Positions 51,345-62,400 of a stretch of DNA of 64,000 bases are shown here, piece after piece; position 1 is the first letter of the stretch; each line of letters begins with the position of its first letter. The stretch spans positions 1 to 64,000 of the forward strand of contig CALRQC020000026.1 of NCBI GenBank assembly GCA_943370215.1, in the 5' to 3' direction. Position numbers and translations under genes: made by a program. A model generated the notes under the pieces. It was not told where the DNA came from. It was given only the letters and a program-made list of their open reading frames with translations, and did no database searches. The stretch is from Niveispirillum sp943370215. GTDB taxonomy: Bacteria > Pseudomonadota > Alphaproteobacteria > Azospirillales > Azospirillaceae.

Positions 51345-53323
51345 CGGCATTGGCGCGTGAATATGGCCATGGTCTGCTGGCCCGTCCGGCCCGGCTGGCG
51401 TCCGGGCTGGATGTGCTGGCCGACAATCTGGCTGGCATGATCCGGCGTCGCCGCTTCGGCCTGAAAAGGCTGGGCCGCATGGCCGATGCGGTGATGTCCG
51501 CCATGGAGGCCCTCACCCCCCTGCCGGAGGAGGCGCTGCGCCAGCGCATGGCGGCGGTTTCTGCGGATGTCGCGCTGGCGGGCCGTCTGCCGCTGCGGGA
51601 ACGGCTGGACCGTGACGCCGCCGCCCTGGCCGTGGTGGGGGAGGTGGCCGCCCGCGCGCTGGGGATGCGTCCCTATCGGGTACAGTTGATCGGGGCGCTG
51701 GCCATTGCCAGCGGCAATGCCGCCGAACTGGCGACGGGGGAGGGTAAGACGCTGGTGGTGGGGCTGGCGGCGGTGCTGGCCGCCTGGACCCGCCGCCCCT
51801 GCCATGTGGTCACGGCCAATGATTATCTGGCGGGGCGCGATGCGGAACTGATGCGCCCGCTCTATGATGCCTGCGGGGTCAGCGTTGGCCATATCGCCGG
51901 CACCATGGACCCGCCCCGACGCCGCTGGAACTATAATTGCGATGTGGTCTATGCCACCAGCCAGCAATTGACGGCGGATTTCCTGCGCGATCAGTTGGCG
52001 CTGGGCGGCATCATCGACCCTGACCGCCGGCTGATCCGCCGGCTGGGCGGGGAGGCGGTCGTGGCCCAGCCGGTGATGCGGGGCCTGCACACGGCCATTG
52101 TCGATGAAGCCGACAGCGTGTTGATCGATGAGGCGGCAACCCCGCTGATCATCGCCGTTCCCCGCCAGGGCAAGGACTTGCACGAGGCCAGCGGCATTGC
52201 CGACGGGATTGCCCGCGCCCTGGTGGCGGGTGTGGATTACCGGTTGGATGAGCAGGCCCGCCTGCTGGAACTGACCCAGGCCGGGGAACTGCGGATTGAG
52301 ACGCTGGGCCGCACGCTGCCCCCGCTGTGGCGCGGCAAGGCAAGGCGGGAAGAACTGGTGCGCCAAGCCCTGACCGCCCACCATTTCTATCAGCGCGACC
52401 ATCATTATGTGATCCGCGATGACAAGGTGGTGATCGTCGATGATCTGACCGGCCGCTTCATGGAGGATCGGTCCTGGAGCTATGGGCTGCATCAGGCGGT
52501 GGAGGCCAAGGAAGGGGTGCCCATCACCGACCAGACGGCCCCGCAGGCCCGGCTGAGCTTTCAGGGCTTCTTCCGGCTTTACCGACGCATGGGGGGTGTC
52601 AGCGGCACCTTGCAGCGGGTGGAAGGGGAATTGTGGCGGGTTTACCGGCTTGGCGTGGTGCGGGTGCCGCGCCGCCTGCCGTCCCAGCGCCTGCATCTGC
52701 CGGCCCGCGTGTTGCCCGACAGTGCCGCCAAGTTCGATGCGGTCGAAGAGGAGATCCTGCGGGTGCATGGAACGGGCCGGCCGATCCTGGTCGGTACCCG
52801 GGCCATCGGCACCAGCGAGGCGCTGGCCGCACGGCTGGCGGCGCGCGGTATCCCCTGCCAGGTTCTGAATGCCCTGCATGAGACGGAGGAGGCGGCGATT
52901 ATCGCCGCCGCCGGCGAGAAGGGCCGCATCACCATTGCCACCAACATGGCCGGTCGCGGCACCGATATCCGCGTGCCGGCCGACATGCTGGCCCTGGGCG
53001 GCCTGCATCTGATCACCACGGAGGCCAATGAGGCCCAACGGGTGGATTGGCAGCTTTACGGCCGCGTCGCCCGCCAGGGCGATCCCGGCTCCGTCCAGCC
53101 GTTCCAGAGCCTGGGTGACCCTTTGCTGGAACAGGGTGCTCCCGCCCTGATCTGCCGGCTGTTGCGTCGCCATCTGGGGCGGCGCTTTGGCGTACCCCTT
53201 GCCCTGCTGGGTTTTGCGCTGGTGCAGCGCCGGGCGGAGGCGAAAGCCGCCGCCAATCGCCGCCTGGTGCTGAAGATGGATGACTGGCAGGAGAAGTCAC
53301 TGGCCTTCGCTGGTGCAAATTAG
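51341..53323 (+). CDS. SecA-like accessory ATPase, C-terminally shortened
   Basis: A 660-residue DEAD-motor protein homologous to the preprotein translocase ATPase SecA. Walker A ATGEGKT (131-137), Walker B-type VDEADSVLIDEA (254-265) and motif VI-type TNMAGRGTDI (534-543) are conserved, with a preprotein-crosslinking-type region between Walker B and the second nucleotide-binding domain. E. coli SecA has 901 residues; here only about 117 residues remain after TNMAGRGTDI (versus about 390), so most of the helical scaffold and wing, and the C-terminal Zn domain, are missing. No Cys cluster is seen at the end. The start overlaps the M50-fusion stop (ATGA). It is directly before the LEPR-XLL giant gene, so it is most likely the dedicated motor for that substrate. 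Confidence 0.85.
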   Translation: MTALAREYGHGLLARPARLASGLDVLADNLAGMIRRRRFGLKRLGRMADAVMSAMEALTPLPEEALRQRMAAVSADVALAGRLPLRERLDRDAAALAVVGEVAARALGMRPYRVQLIGALAIASGNAAELATGEGKTLVVGLAAVLAAWTRRPCHVVTANDYLAGRDAELMRPLYDACGVSVGHIAGTMDPPRRRWNYNCDVVYATSQQLTADFLRDQLALGGIIDPDRRLIRRLGGEAVVAQPVMRGLHTAIVDEADSVLIDEAATPLIIAVPRQGKDLHEASGIADGIARALVAGVDYRLDEQARLLELTQAGELRIETLGRTLPPLWRGKARREELVRQALTAHHFYQRDHHYVIRDDKVVIVDDLTGRFMEDRSWSYGLHQAVEAKEGVPITDQTAPQARLSFQGFFRLYRRMGGVSGTLQRVEGELWRVYRLGVVRVPRRLPSQRLHLPARVLPDSAAKFDAVEEEILRVHGTGRPILVGTRAIGTSEALAARLAARGIPCQVLNALHETEEAAIIAAAGEKGRITIATNMAGRGTDIRVPADMLALGGLHLITTEANEAQRVDWQLYGRVARQGDPGSVQPFQSLGDPLLEQGAPALICRLLRRHLGRRFGVPLALLGFALVQRRAEAKAAANRRLVLKMDDWQEKSLAFAGAN

Positions 53324-53343
53324 TCGTTTTGAGTCCTTAAATC

Positions 53344-53373
53344 CCTTTTGTTTTAACGTGTTAAAGCAAAAGG
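53344..53373. promoter_or_regulatory. Long palindrome between the SecA-like and LEPR-XLL genes
   Basis: CCTTTTG-T-TTTAAC-GT-GTTAAA-G-CAAAAGG: 14-base arms with one mismatch, in a short AT-rich gap. It lies 21 bases after the SecA-like stop and 96 bases before the giant gene. It may end most of the operon transcript, or be an operator for the giant gene. Confidence 0.5.
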
Positions 53374-53400
53374 TGCGCTTCATGTATGTTTAGTTGTGTG

Positions 53401-53416
53401 CTATCCTTGTGGATAG
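53401..53416. promoter_or_regulatory. Second short palindrome upstream of the LEPR-XLL gene
   Basis: CTATCC-TTGT-GGATAG, perfect 6-bp arms, 53 bases before the giant gene start. Possible operator; no regulator can be named. Confidence 0.35.
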
Positions 53417-53468
53417 TTCTCAATACCCCTTTAGCTAGTCTTGCTGCGCTGCGGTCCAGGAGCTGTTG

Positions 53469-56400
53469 ATGTTCAGTGTCGATCATATCAACCGTCGTGT
53501 TCGTCGTGTCCTGTCCCGTCTGCGTCGTCTTGGCAACAGGGGGGGCGCGCAGTGGGGCCACCGGCGCGGACAGGGCGTGACCGGTGGCGGTCGACGCCGG
53601 CGTTATTCGGCCAACCCGTTCCATATCGAGAAGCTGGAGCCCCGGCTGCTGCTTTCCGCCGATGGCATTTTCGGGGCGCAGACGGCAGCCTTGATGACGG
53701 GGCAGGCCCGTGCCGACCTGGACAGTCTGAACAACCCGGCCCTGATCAGTGCCAATGGTGCCGCCGGTCTGGTGGCGATGGATGCCAGCCGTGCGGCTGT
53801 CAACCCCGATACCGCTGTTGAGAAAGCCGACATCAAGGCGGATCAGGCGCCACGCGACGCTATCACCTTGGCCCTGACCCCTGACACCGCCAAGCAGTCC
53901 TTGGCGGTGGGGAATGTCACCGTCAGCACCAGCATCGACAACCAGGCTGATCTTGGGGCCGGGGCCAGCCTGCTGGCCACCCCAGCCGGCCAGTCGGCGC
54001 AGGCGCAGCAGGGGAACGCGCTGGGGCAGTTGTTTGATGGTACGCCGGTGACGGTCAGCTTGCAGGGGGATGCCGGCAGCCGTCTGGGACTGTCCGCCGC
54101 CGACAGCCAGAAGGCTGTCGCCAACAGCATCAATCATGGCGTGCTGGATCTCTCCTGGTTCTCCGGTGACGTTTCCGTGGTGGTCAGCGCATCCGGCGTG
54201 GTGCGTATCGGGGAAACCCCGCTGGATGTGACCGCCGATGGTCAGCCCGGCCTGGATCTTGGCTCGTCCTTCATTGAGGTGCGGGGTGTTTCCGGCCTGA
54301 TCCTGGGTGGCGGCAATGATCAGGTGATCGTCGAAGATGGCCGTGCCTCGCCCTTCAGCCTGGATACCGGGGCGGGCCGCGACCGGCTGGCCCTGGCCAG
54401 CGGGGACGCTGACTGGATCATCTCTGGGGAAGGCAGCGGCAATGTGCGCGCCATTTCCTTCCGGGGGGTGGAAGATCTGAAGGGGGCCGCCGACAGCCAG
54501 GACCAGTTTATCCTGAAGGCCGAAGGCCATCTTCTGGGGGTGATGGATGGTGGCGCGCGTGGCTTTGACACGCTGGTGCTGGATGGCGGCAATTATAAGT
54601 CATTGGTGTTCGAGGCGTTCAGCCCCGCTGACGGGATCATCAGCCGGGATGGCGTGACCGTCAGCTATGCCGGGCTGGAACCGATCATCGATAACACGGT
54701 GACGGTCGATCGCGTCATCACCATGACCAATGGTGATGATACGGATGCCAAGTTGGCCAAGGCGGGTGACAAGCTGATCCTGTCCGGCAGCACGTTTGAG
54801 GACATCACCTTTATCAAGCCCACCAACTCCCTGACCATCCGGGGGCTGGATGGCAAGGATGTGGTGACGCTGGACAGCCTGGACCTGGGCGATACCAGCC
54901 TGACGGTGGAGGCCGAGCGTATTGTGGTGCTGGACAGCGCCACCATCACCGGCAACCGTGATATCAACCTGCGGGCCGATGCAACCGCCTCCGGCACTTT
55001 TGGGCGTGGTGTCAATCTGGACCTTTCCGCTGGCATCAGCATTGCCGGCACCATCCGGATTGCCGGCGATCTGATCGCCGCTGCCAGCGTGGATGGCGAT
55101 ATCTCCATTCCCGCCAAGGGCGATTATGATGCAGCCGACAGCCACGTGCTGGCCGGCGCCACCGCCACCATCACCGGATCGGCCGTGCTGCAGGCACGGT
55201 CTGTCAGCCTGACCGCACTCAACAGCCAGTCGCTGACCATTGACAGCCGCCCCCGCGACGGTGGGACGACCAGTATCAGTGTGACCAACAATACCCAGGC
55301 CAGTGTGCTGGCCGGTGCCCGCATCAGCGTGGGCAGCAATGCGGCCGGTCAGGGGCTACGGGTGGCGGCCAGCGATGATACGGCCATTGCCGTCACCGTG
55401 ATGCTGGATGACAGCAACATCAAGTCTCTGAACGGGTTTGACAGCTTCAAGTCCAACATCACCCTTTCGCGCACCACGGCCGCCCTGCTGGGTGGCGATG
55501 GGGCGGTCACCAACGTCGGTGCCATCAATGGCGCGGCGGTGGGGGCGGTCAGCCTCTCTGCCCTGTCTGGTGGGGCGGTGAAGGCCCTGACGGCCTCGCG
55601 CCTGTCCGGCAGCAACAGCATCAATATTGCCACCGACGCGGTCAGCGCCACGGTCGCCAACAGCGCCGTCAATGCCAGCGCCCTGACCGTGACGGCGGAT
55701 GGGGCGGTTGAGGTTTCCTCCAAGGCCAAGAAGGTGGATACCAAAGCCACGGGTGCCATCAGCGCCCAGGTGGCGAACAGCACGGTGAATGTCGGCAGTG
55801 GCAGCGTGACGGTGCGGGCGACCGACAAATCGGTCTTCCTGGCCCATTCGGCGGATTTTGAGACCGATCCCAACCTGCTGGTCAGCATCAATCTGGGCCT
55901 TGCCCAGGCTGACAATACGGTTGCGCGTGGGGTGACGGCCAGCGTGTCGGGCTCTACCCTCTCGGCTGGCACTGTGACGGTCACTGCCAGCAATGAGGCC
56001 ACCATGGTGGCCAAGACGGATGCACTGGTACTGTCCCGCGTGCTGTTGCAGCCGACCAGTCTGGGGTATGGCGGTTCCTACGCCTGGAACGCGGTTCAGG
56101 GTGATGTGCAGGCCACGATTGTGGATAGCACCGTCACGGCCGGGTCCGGTGGGTTGCATGTCAATGCCGATGACACGCGGGTGATCGACGCAACGACCGA
56201 TGTTTCCGCCGCCTCCACCGGTGCTGCCAGTGCCAGCCGGGCGGAGGCCGTGGCGTTCAACAGCCTGGGTATTGCCCTTTCCGACGGTTTCTTCGGTAAT
56301 CTGACAGAGGCGCTGGGCAGCGCCACCCTGTCCACCGACAAGCCGCTGGTCGCCGCCCGCATCACCAATTCCAACGTCACCAGCACCGGCGATCTGGCCG

Positions 56401-59400
56401 TGTCGGCCGATTCTGCGGCGGCCATTAATGCGACGGTCAGCAATACGGCCGTCAATATGGGGGCCCTGTCCGTTGCCTCTTCGCTGATCCTTTCCAGCAA
56501 CCGGGTGCGCGGTGGGGCCGAGGCTTTGCTGGCTGGCGGCAATAGCGGCAGCACCGCCAAAGCCGGCGGCAAGAGCAGCGTGACGGCCAAGGACAAGGCC
56601 GATATCAACGCTAATATCAAACTGACCACCATTGCCACCGACCAGGAGAATGGCCGTCGGGGTCGTGCGGCCGCGCGGGTGGCTGAGTTGCTGGGCACCA
56701 GCCCGGCCCCCACCCTGGCATCCAGCCAGGGCAGCGTCGCCATCAAGTTCAATGACAAGGTGACGCTGGCTGATGAGCATAAGGCCGGCGGCAAGCCCGG
56801 CACCACTTATGTCTATCTGGGGCGGGCGGCAACGCTGGACCTGTCCAAGCAGGATTACAATAATCTCGACCTCTGGAAGCCGGTGGTGAAGACCGATCCG
56901 CTGCTGGCCGACGGGATGGATGCAACCGCCGCCCGCACCACGGCAAGTGGCAGCACCATTGCCCGCAACCAGATCGCTGGCGGCGCCCGGGCGGCGGTAA
57001 GCGATGTCACCCTGGCCACCGGTTCACTGAATATCGACGCTTCCGCCTCCGCCCTGATCACCGCCACCACCGATGCGGTGGTCAAGGCGGTGGATGTGGG
57101 GCTGGTCAGCCTGATGGGCCCGTCCGTCGCCAGCAATGGTGTTTTTGCCGTCAATGCCGTCAATGGTGGGGCCAGCGCCACGCTGTCGGGCAGCACGCTC
57201 ACGGCCAGCGGCGATGTCAATGTCGCGGCGGCCAACAGCGCTACCATTGAGGCGGTCAACACGTCCGTTATCCAGTCCAACAACGCTGCCGGCATCGTGC
57301 TGGCCTATAATACGGTTGGCTATAACGCCCCGTCGCTGCTGGGCACCACGCTGGATGCTTTCCTGGGGGATGGTGTCGGCACCGCCACGCCTGCTGACAC
57401 AACGGCCAGCGTGACGGACAGCAACCTGACGGTGGGCGGCAGCCTTTCTGTCACGGCTGAAAACAAGGCTGGCATCAAGGCTGATGTCAGCAATGAAGCA
57501 ACCGGTGCCTCTTTCGCGCTGCTGGGGGGGGCGGCCTTCTCCAGCGCGCTGACCTTGTCGGTCAATGCGGTTGCGGGTGCGGCGAAGGCTGTGATTACCA
57601 ACGCTGCGGCCCGTGACATGACGGTTGCCGGCAATGTGGCGGTGTTGGCCGATGACCATGTTTCTGTTCAGGCAACAGGCATCCTCAAAGCCGTCTCCAG
57701 CACCACCAACGATCCGGAGAACAGCCTGCTGGGCGCCTTGGCCAAAACGGCGGCGACCTCCTACAATTACAGCTCCCTGTCCGGTGTGCAGACGCTGAAG
57801 AAGGGTCAGACGGTGCGTGTCGCCTCTGGCCACCCGGCAGGCGGGGTGACGACGGCGGTTTATCGCTGGGTCGGCCCCAGCGGTTCCACGATTGACCTGG
57901 GCACGGAGAACTACGCCGACAAGACGCGCTGGGTGCGGGCCGATGTGCCGTCTGCCCGCGATGCCTTGCCGGAACTGACGGAGCTGACCGGATCGGTGGC
58001 GGTGGCCACTGGTGCCATCATCATGCGCAACAGCGTGGCCGGCGGTGCCATGGCCGCTATCCATGACTTGCGCCTGAAGGCCGATGGTAATGTCAGCCTG
58101 TCTGCCAAGGAACGGGGAACGCTGATCGCCTATGCCGATGGTGTCGCCTCCTCCAAGGCCTCCTCTTATTTTGCCAAGGGGGCATCGGTGGCAGCGGGTG
58201 GCATCATTGCTACCAACAGCCTGTTGGGCGCGGCCAGCGCCAGCGTTACCGATGGCAGCGTGCAGGCGCGTGACCTGAAGGTCGGGGCCGATACCACCGC
58301 CACCCTGGATGCCACCGCCACCATGTCGATGAAGGCGGATGCAACGACGGCGGGTGCCACTGTTGCCTTCAACCAGTTGGGCTATGGCCCCCGCAACCTG
58401 CTGACCTCCACCCTGGATGCGCTGCTGGGTACGGGCATTGCGACGGCGCAACCGGCCAACGCAGCGGCCTATATTGAAGATGTGCGTCTGGATCTGAAGG
58501 GCGATCTGACGGTCTCCGCCGCTACCAACAGCCTAATCAACGCGACAATCAGCAATGCCGCGACGACGACGGCCTCGGCGCTGTTCGGGGCCAGCGGCGC
58601 CTCTTTCAGCGGCTTGCTGGCCAGCAATCTGGTGAGCAGCCGGGCCGATGCCTATGTGCGCCAGACGAAGGCGACGTCGGGGGAGATGTCGGCGGCGGGT
58701 GCGGTGTCGGTGACGGCGACGGACAGCGCGCGGATCAATTCGAACACCAAGATGGTGTCGTCGACAACCACCAGCAATGATGGCGGCGTGGGCTTGGTGA
58801 ACAACCTGTTCAACAAGGGCACGGCAGTTGATTTCCTGAGCAGTGACGGGACGCAGAAGGTGCGTTTCGGCTCTGTGGCGCGTGTCGTCTCCGGCCATAA
58901 GGCCGGTGGGGACGAGAATGCGCTGTACAAATATCTGGGTCAGGAACAGCAGATTGACCTGACAGCGACGGATTTCAGCAACCAGGACCTGTGGCGTCTG
59001 CTGAAGACGACGCAGTTGCTGCCGACGGGCTTCAATATCAGTGATTCCAACGCCGTTGCGGTGGGCGGGCTGGTTGTTCGTAACGAGGTGCGGGGTGGTG
59101 CTGCGGCCAAAGTGACCGATGTGACGGTCCGGGCAGGCTCACTGTCGGTGAAGGCGGACGAGAAGGCGAATATCACGGCGACGGCGGACGCGCTGACCCA
59201 ATCCTTCGGCGGCAGCGCCTATGGGTCGGGCACCAACATTGCCATCAATGGGGTGATCGCCACCAATGCGGTGCTGTCAGAGGCGGTGGCACAGATCGCC
59301 CAGGCGCAGGTGACGGCGACGGGCGATGTGGCGGTGACGGCGTTGAACGACGCGTCCATCGCGGCCGACACCAAGGCGGTGATCGAGACGGGCAACGGTG

Positions 59401-62400
59401 CCGTTGGCGTGACGCTGGCCTTCAACACAGTTGGCTATGTGCCGCAGAACCTGCTGACGGGGACGCTGGATGGTCTGCTGGGGACCAATATCGGCACCCA
59501 GCAGCCGGCGCGCGTGCTGGCCAGCATCACCGACACGACCCTGGATGTGGGCGGCAAGCTGTCGGTGACGGCGGATAACAAGGCGGTCATTACCTCCACG
59601 GTGGGCAATGATGCCAGTTCGGCGGCGTCTGCCCTGTTTAATGCGTCGGGCTTTGCGGTGAGCGCGGTGGTGGCCACCAATATGGTGAGCGGCCGGGCCG
59701 AAGCCTATATCGATTATAGCGGTGAAAAGGCCGGCACGCCCAAGGTGGGCGGCGATGTGGCGGTGACGGCGACCGATGCCTCCTCCGTTGCTTCGACCAG
59801 CAACGTGAAGGCTATTTCCAGCACGACCAATGATGGCGGCGCCAGCCTGGTGGGCGGGCTGATCAATGAGGCGCTGAACACATACGATTACAGCTCCTTG
59901 TCTGGCGTGCAGCCGCTGAAAAAGTACGAATCCGTGCTGGGCATCAAGTCGGGTTCGACCGTTCGTGTGGCATCTGATCACACGGCGGGTGGTGTTCACG
60001 GTGGCGTTTATCAATGGCTGGGTGCTGCAACCGCGCTGGATCTGGGCAAGGAGAATTACGCCGACAGAACCCGGTGGCGCCGCATCACCAATCTCGACCC
60101 CGGTTCCATCATTCCCAATATCGGCAATGTCACGGCGTCGCCCTCCATGGGCGTTGGCGGGCTGGTGGTCCGCAATGATGTGGTTTCCGATGCCAAGGCG
60201 ACGATCAACAATACCAATCTGACGGCGGGTGGTTCCGTTCTGGTGAATGCGCGGCTGGCGGCTGAACTGCTGGCGCTCAGCACCGGTATCGCCAGCTCTT
60301 CCGGCGGGAGCGCCTTTGGCGAGGGCAAGTCGCTGGCCATCAATGCCATGGTGGTCACCAACACGGTGCTGAGCAGTGCGGCGGCCGGCGTTACCCGCAG
60401 CAACCTGCGGGCGGCGGGGAATGTTTCCGTGCTGGCGGAAAACAAGTCTGCCATTGATGCCAAGCTGACGGCCACCATGCAGACGGGGCGCGTCGGGGTC
60501 AGCGCCGTGCTGGCCTTCAATGCCTTGGGCTATGAGGCGCAGAACGTCCTGTTCAATACGCTTGATGCGCTGTTGGGCACGGATATCGGCAAGGCCAGCC
60601 CCGCGAAGGTGGTCGCCTATATCGAGAACAGCAATGTTGAAGCGGGGGGCGATCTGACGGTGAAGGCCACCCTGGCCGCCCAGATCAATGCGACCAACAG
60701 CAATGCCGCTTCGTCCAACGCCTCTGCCCTGTTCGGGGCAACGGGCGGGGCCGCCGGGCTGGTGCTGGCCTCCAACATGCTGGCCACCGATGCCGATGCC
60801 CATATCAGCGCCGACGCCGGAAAGGCGCAACCCGTCAAGGCCAAGGGCGCCTTGACCGTGGCTGCCAGCGACCAGTCGGGGATTTACTCCAATGTCCGGC
60901 TGGTCGCCAACTCCGTCACCACCAATGATGGCGGTGTGAGTGTCATCAAGGGGGTGGTGAACAAGCTGTTCCCGGCCGAAAGTCGCCTGGATGCGGAGAA
61001 AACGGCCTATCTGTCGTCCGATGGCAAGCAGAAGCTGAAATTCGGCGATATGGTGCGGGTGGCCGGTGATCATGATGCCGGTGGCGATCCCGGCAGCACA
61101 TTCGTCTATATGGGTGAGGATGGAGAGGTCGATCTCTCCAACGCCAATTATAATGATACAGGTTACTGGAAGAGCAATGCCGCGTCCCGGATCGTACCGG
61201 CCGGCATCAATTTTGGCAGTTCCGATGCCAGTGCTGCCGGTGCGCTGGTGGTGCGCAATGATATGCGTTCCAGCGTCAAGGCGCGGATAGAGAATACCAG
61301 TGCCGAGGGTGGTTCCCTTACCATTGATGCAAAGAACAGCTCCCGCCTGCGGGCGCTGAACAATTCCGAGGTCAAGGCCTCTGGCGGCGGTTGGAATGGC
61401 GATGGCGACGAGGCCGGCAAGAATCTGATTGTCGCCACCAATCTGGTGTTGAGCGATGTGCAGGCGCTGGCCAAGGATAGCAGCCTGACAGCGACCACAG
61501 GTGACGTCGCCGTCACGGCGCTGAATGACAGCCGCATCAACGCCAAGAATTTCAGTTCCACGGCCACCGGTGATACGTCCATCGGCGCCACCCTGGCTTT
61601 CAACACCATTGGCTGGCAGGCCCAGAACATCCTGTTCACGGTGCTTGACACCCTGATGGGTGGCAATGTGCTGGCCAATGCGCAGCCGGCAAACGTCAGC
61701 GCCCTGGTGCAGGACAGCAGCATCGGCGCGTCCGGTAATGTGGCGGTGACTGCCCGCTCCACCGCCAGCATCACGTCTTTCGTGTCGAACAAGACCGAAA
61801 GCAACGAGATGGGCTTTGGTATCGGCAAGGACACCAATGTTACGGCCGGTGGGGTGACGATCTCCACCAATATGGTGAACAGCAACGCGACGGCAGAAAT
61901 CCGCAACACCGCCCAGCGTACTGTCACAGCCAAAGCCGGTGATATCTCGGTAACGGGCGACGACAAGGCCAGCATCAAATCCGACATCACCATCATCACG
62001 GTTGCCTCTGCCTCCAGCCTTCAGGGCATCACGGTGGTGAATGAGGCGCTGCTGGATATCCTGGGCATTGATTACACCGACCGGTCGGGTGTGCGTGGTG
62101 TGGGCCAGGGCGATATCGTTTTGCTGGATGCGGTTGATTATACCAGCTCCCAAGCACCGGAAACGATCAAGAAGGGTGATCGCGTCAAGCTGGATTTCGA
62201 TCTGAAGGGGGCCAAGGCCGGGTATATATTCGACTATATCGGCGAGACGCCGCTGACCGGCAGCGATGTGCTGGGCGAAACCGATTTTGCCGATACCAAG
62301 CTGTGGCAGCGCGTTAAGGGTGATGCCGGCGGTGCCTATGTCTTCATCCCGGTGAATACCGAGCGCCTAGATCTGTCGATCCAGGATTATTCTGATATGA

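Noticed and set aside
50954..53173. Minus-strand frame of 739 codons opposite the SecA-like gene
   Set aside because: The plus-strand frame has all SecA motifs and coupled start and stop codons; the minus frame shows no domain.
59277..62153. Minus-strand frame of 958 codons inside the giant gene region
   Set aside because: It is a shadow of the plus-strand LEPR-XLL frame: GC-rich codon use opens long antisense frames. Its translation is His/Gly/Arg-rich with no family motif, and the plus frame has clear repeated modules and a ribosome site.
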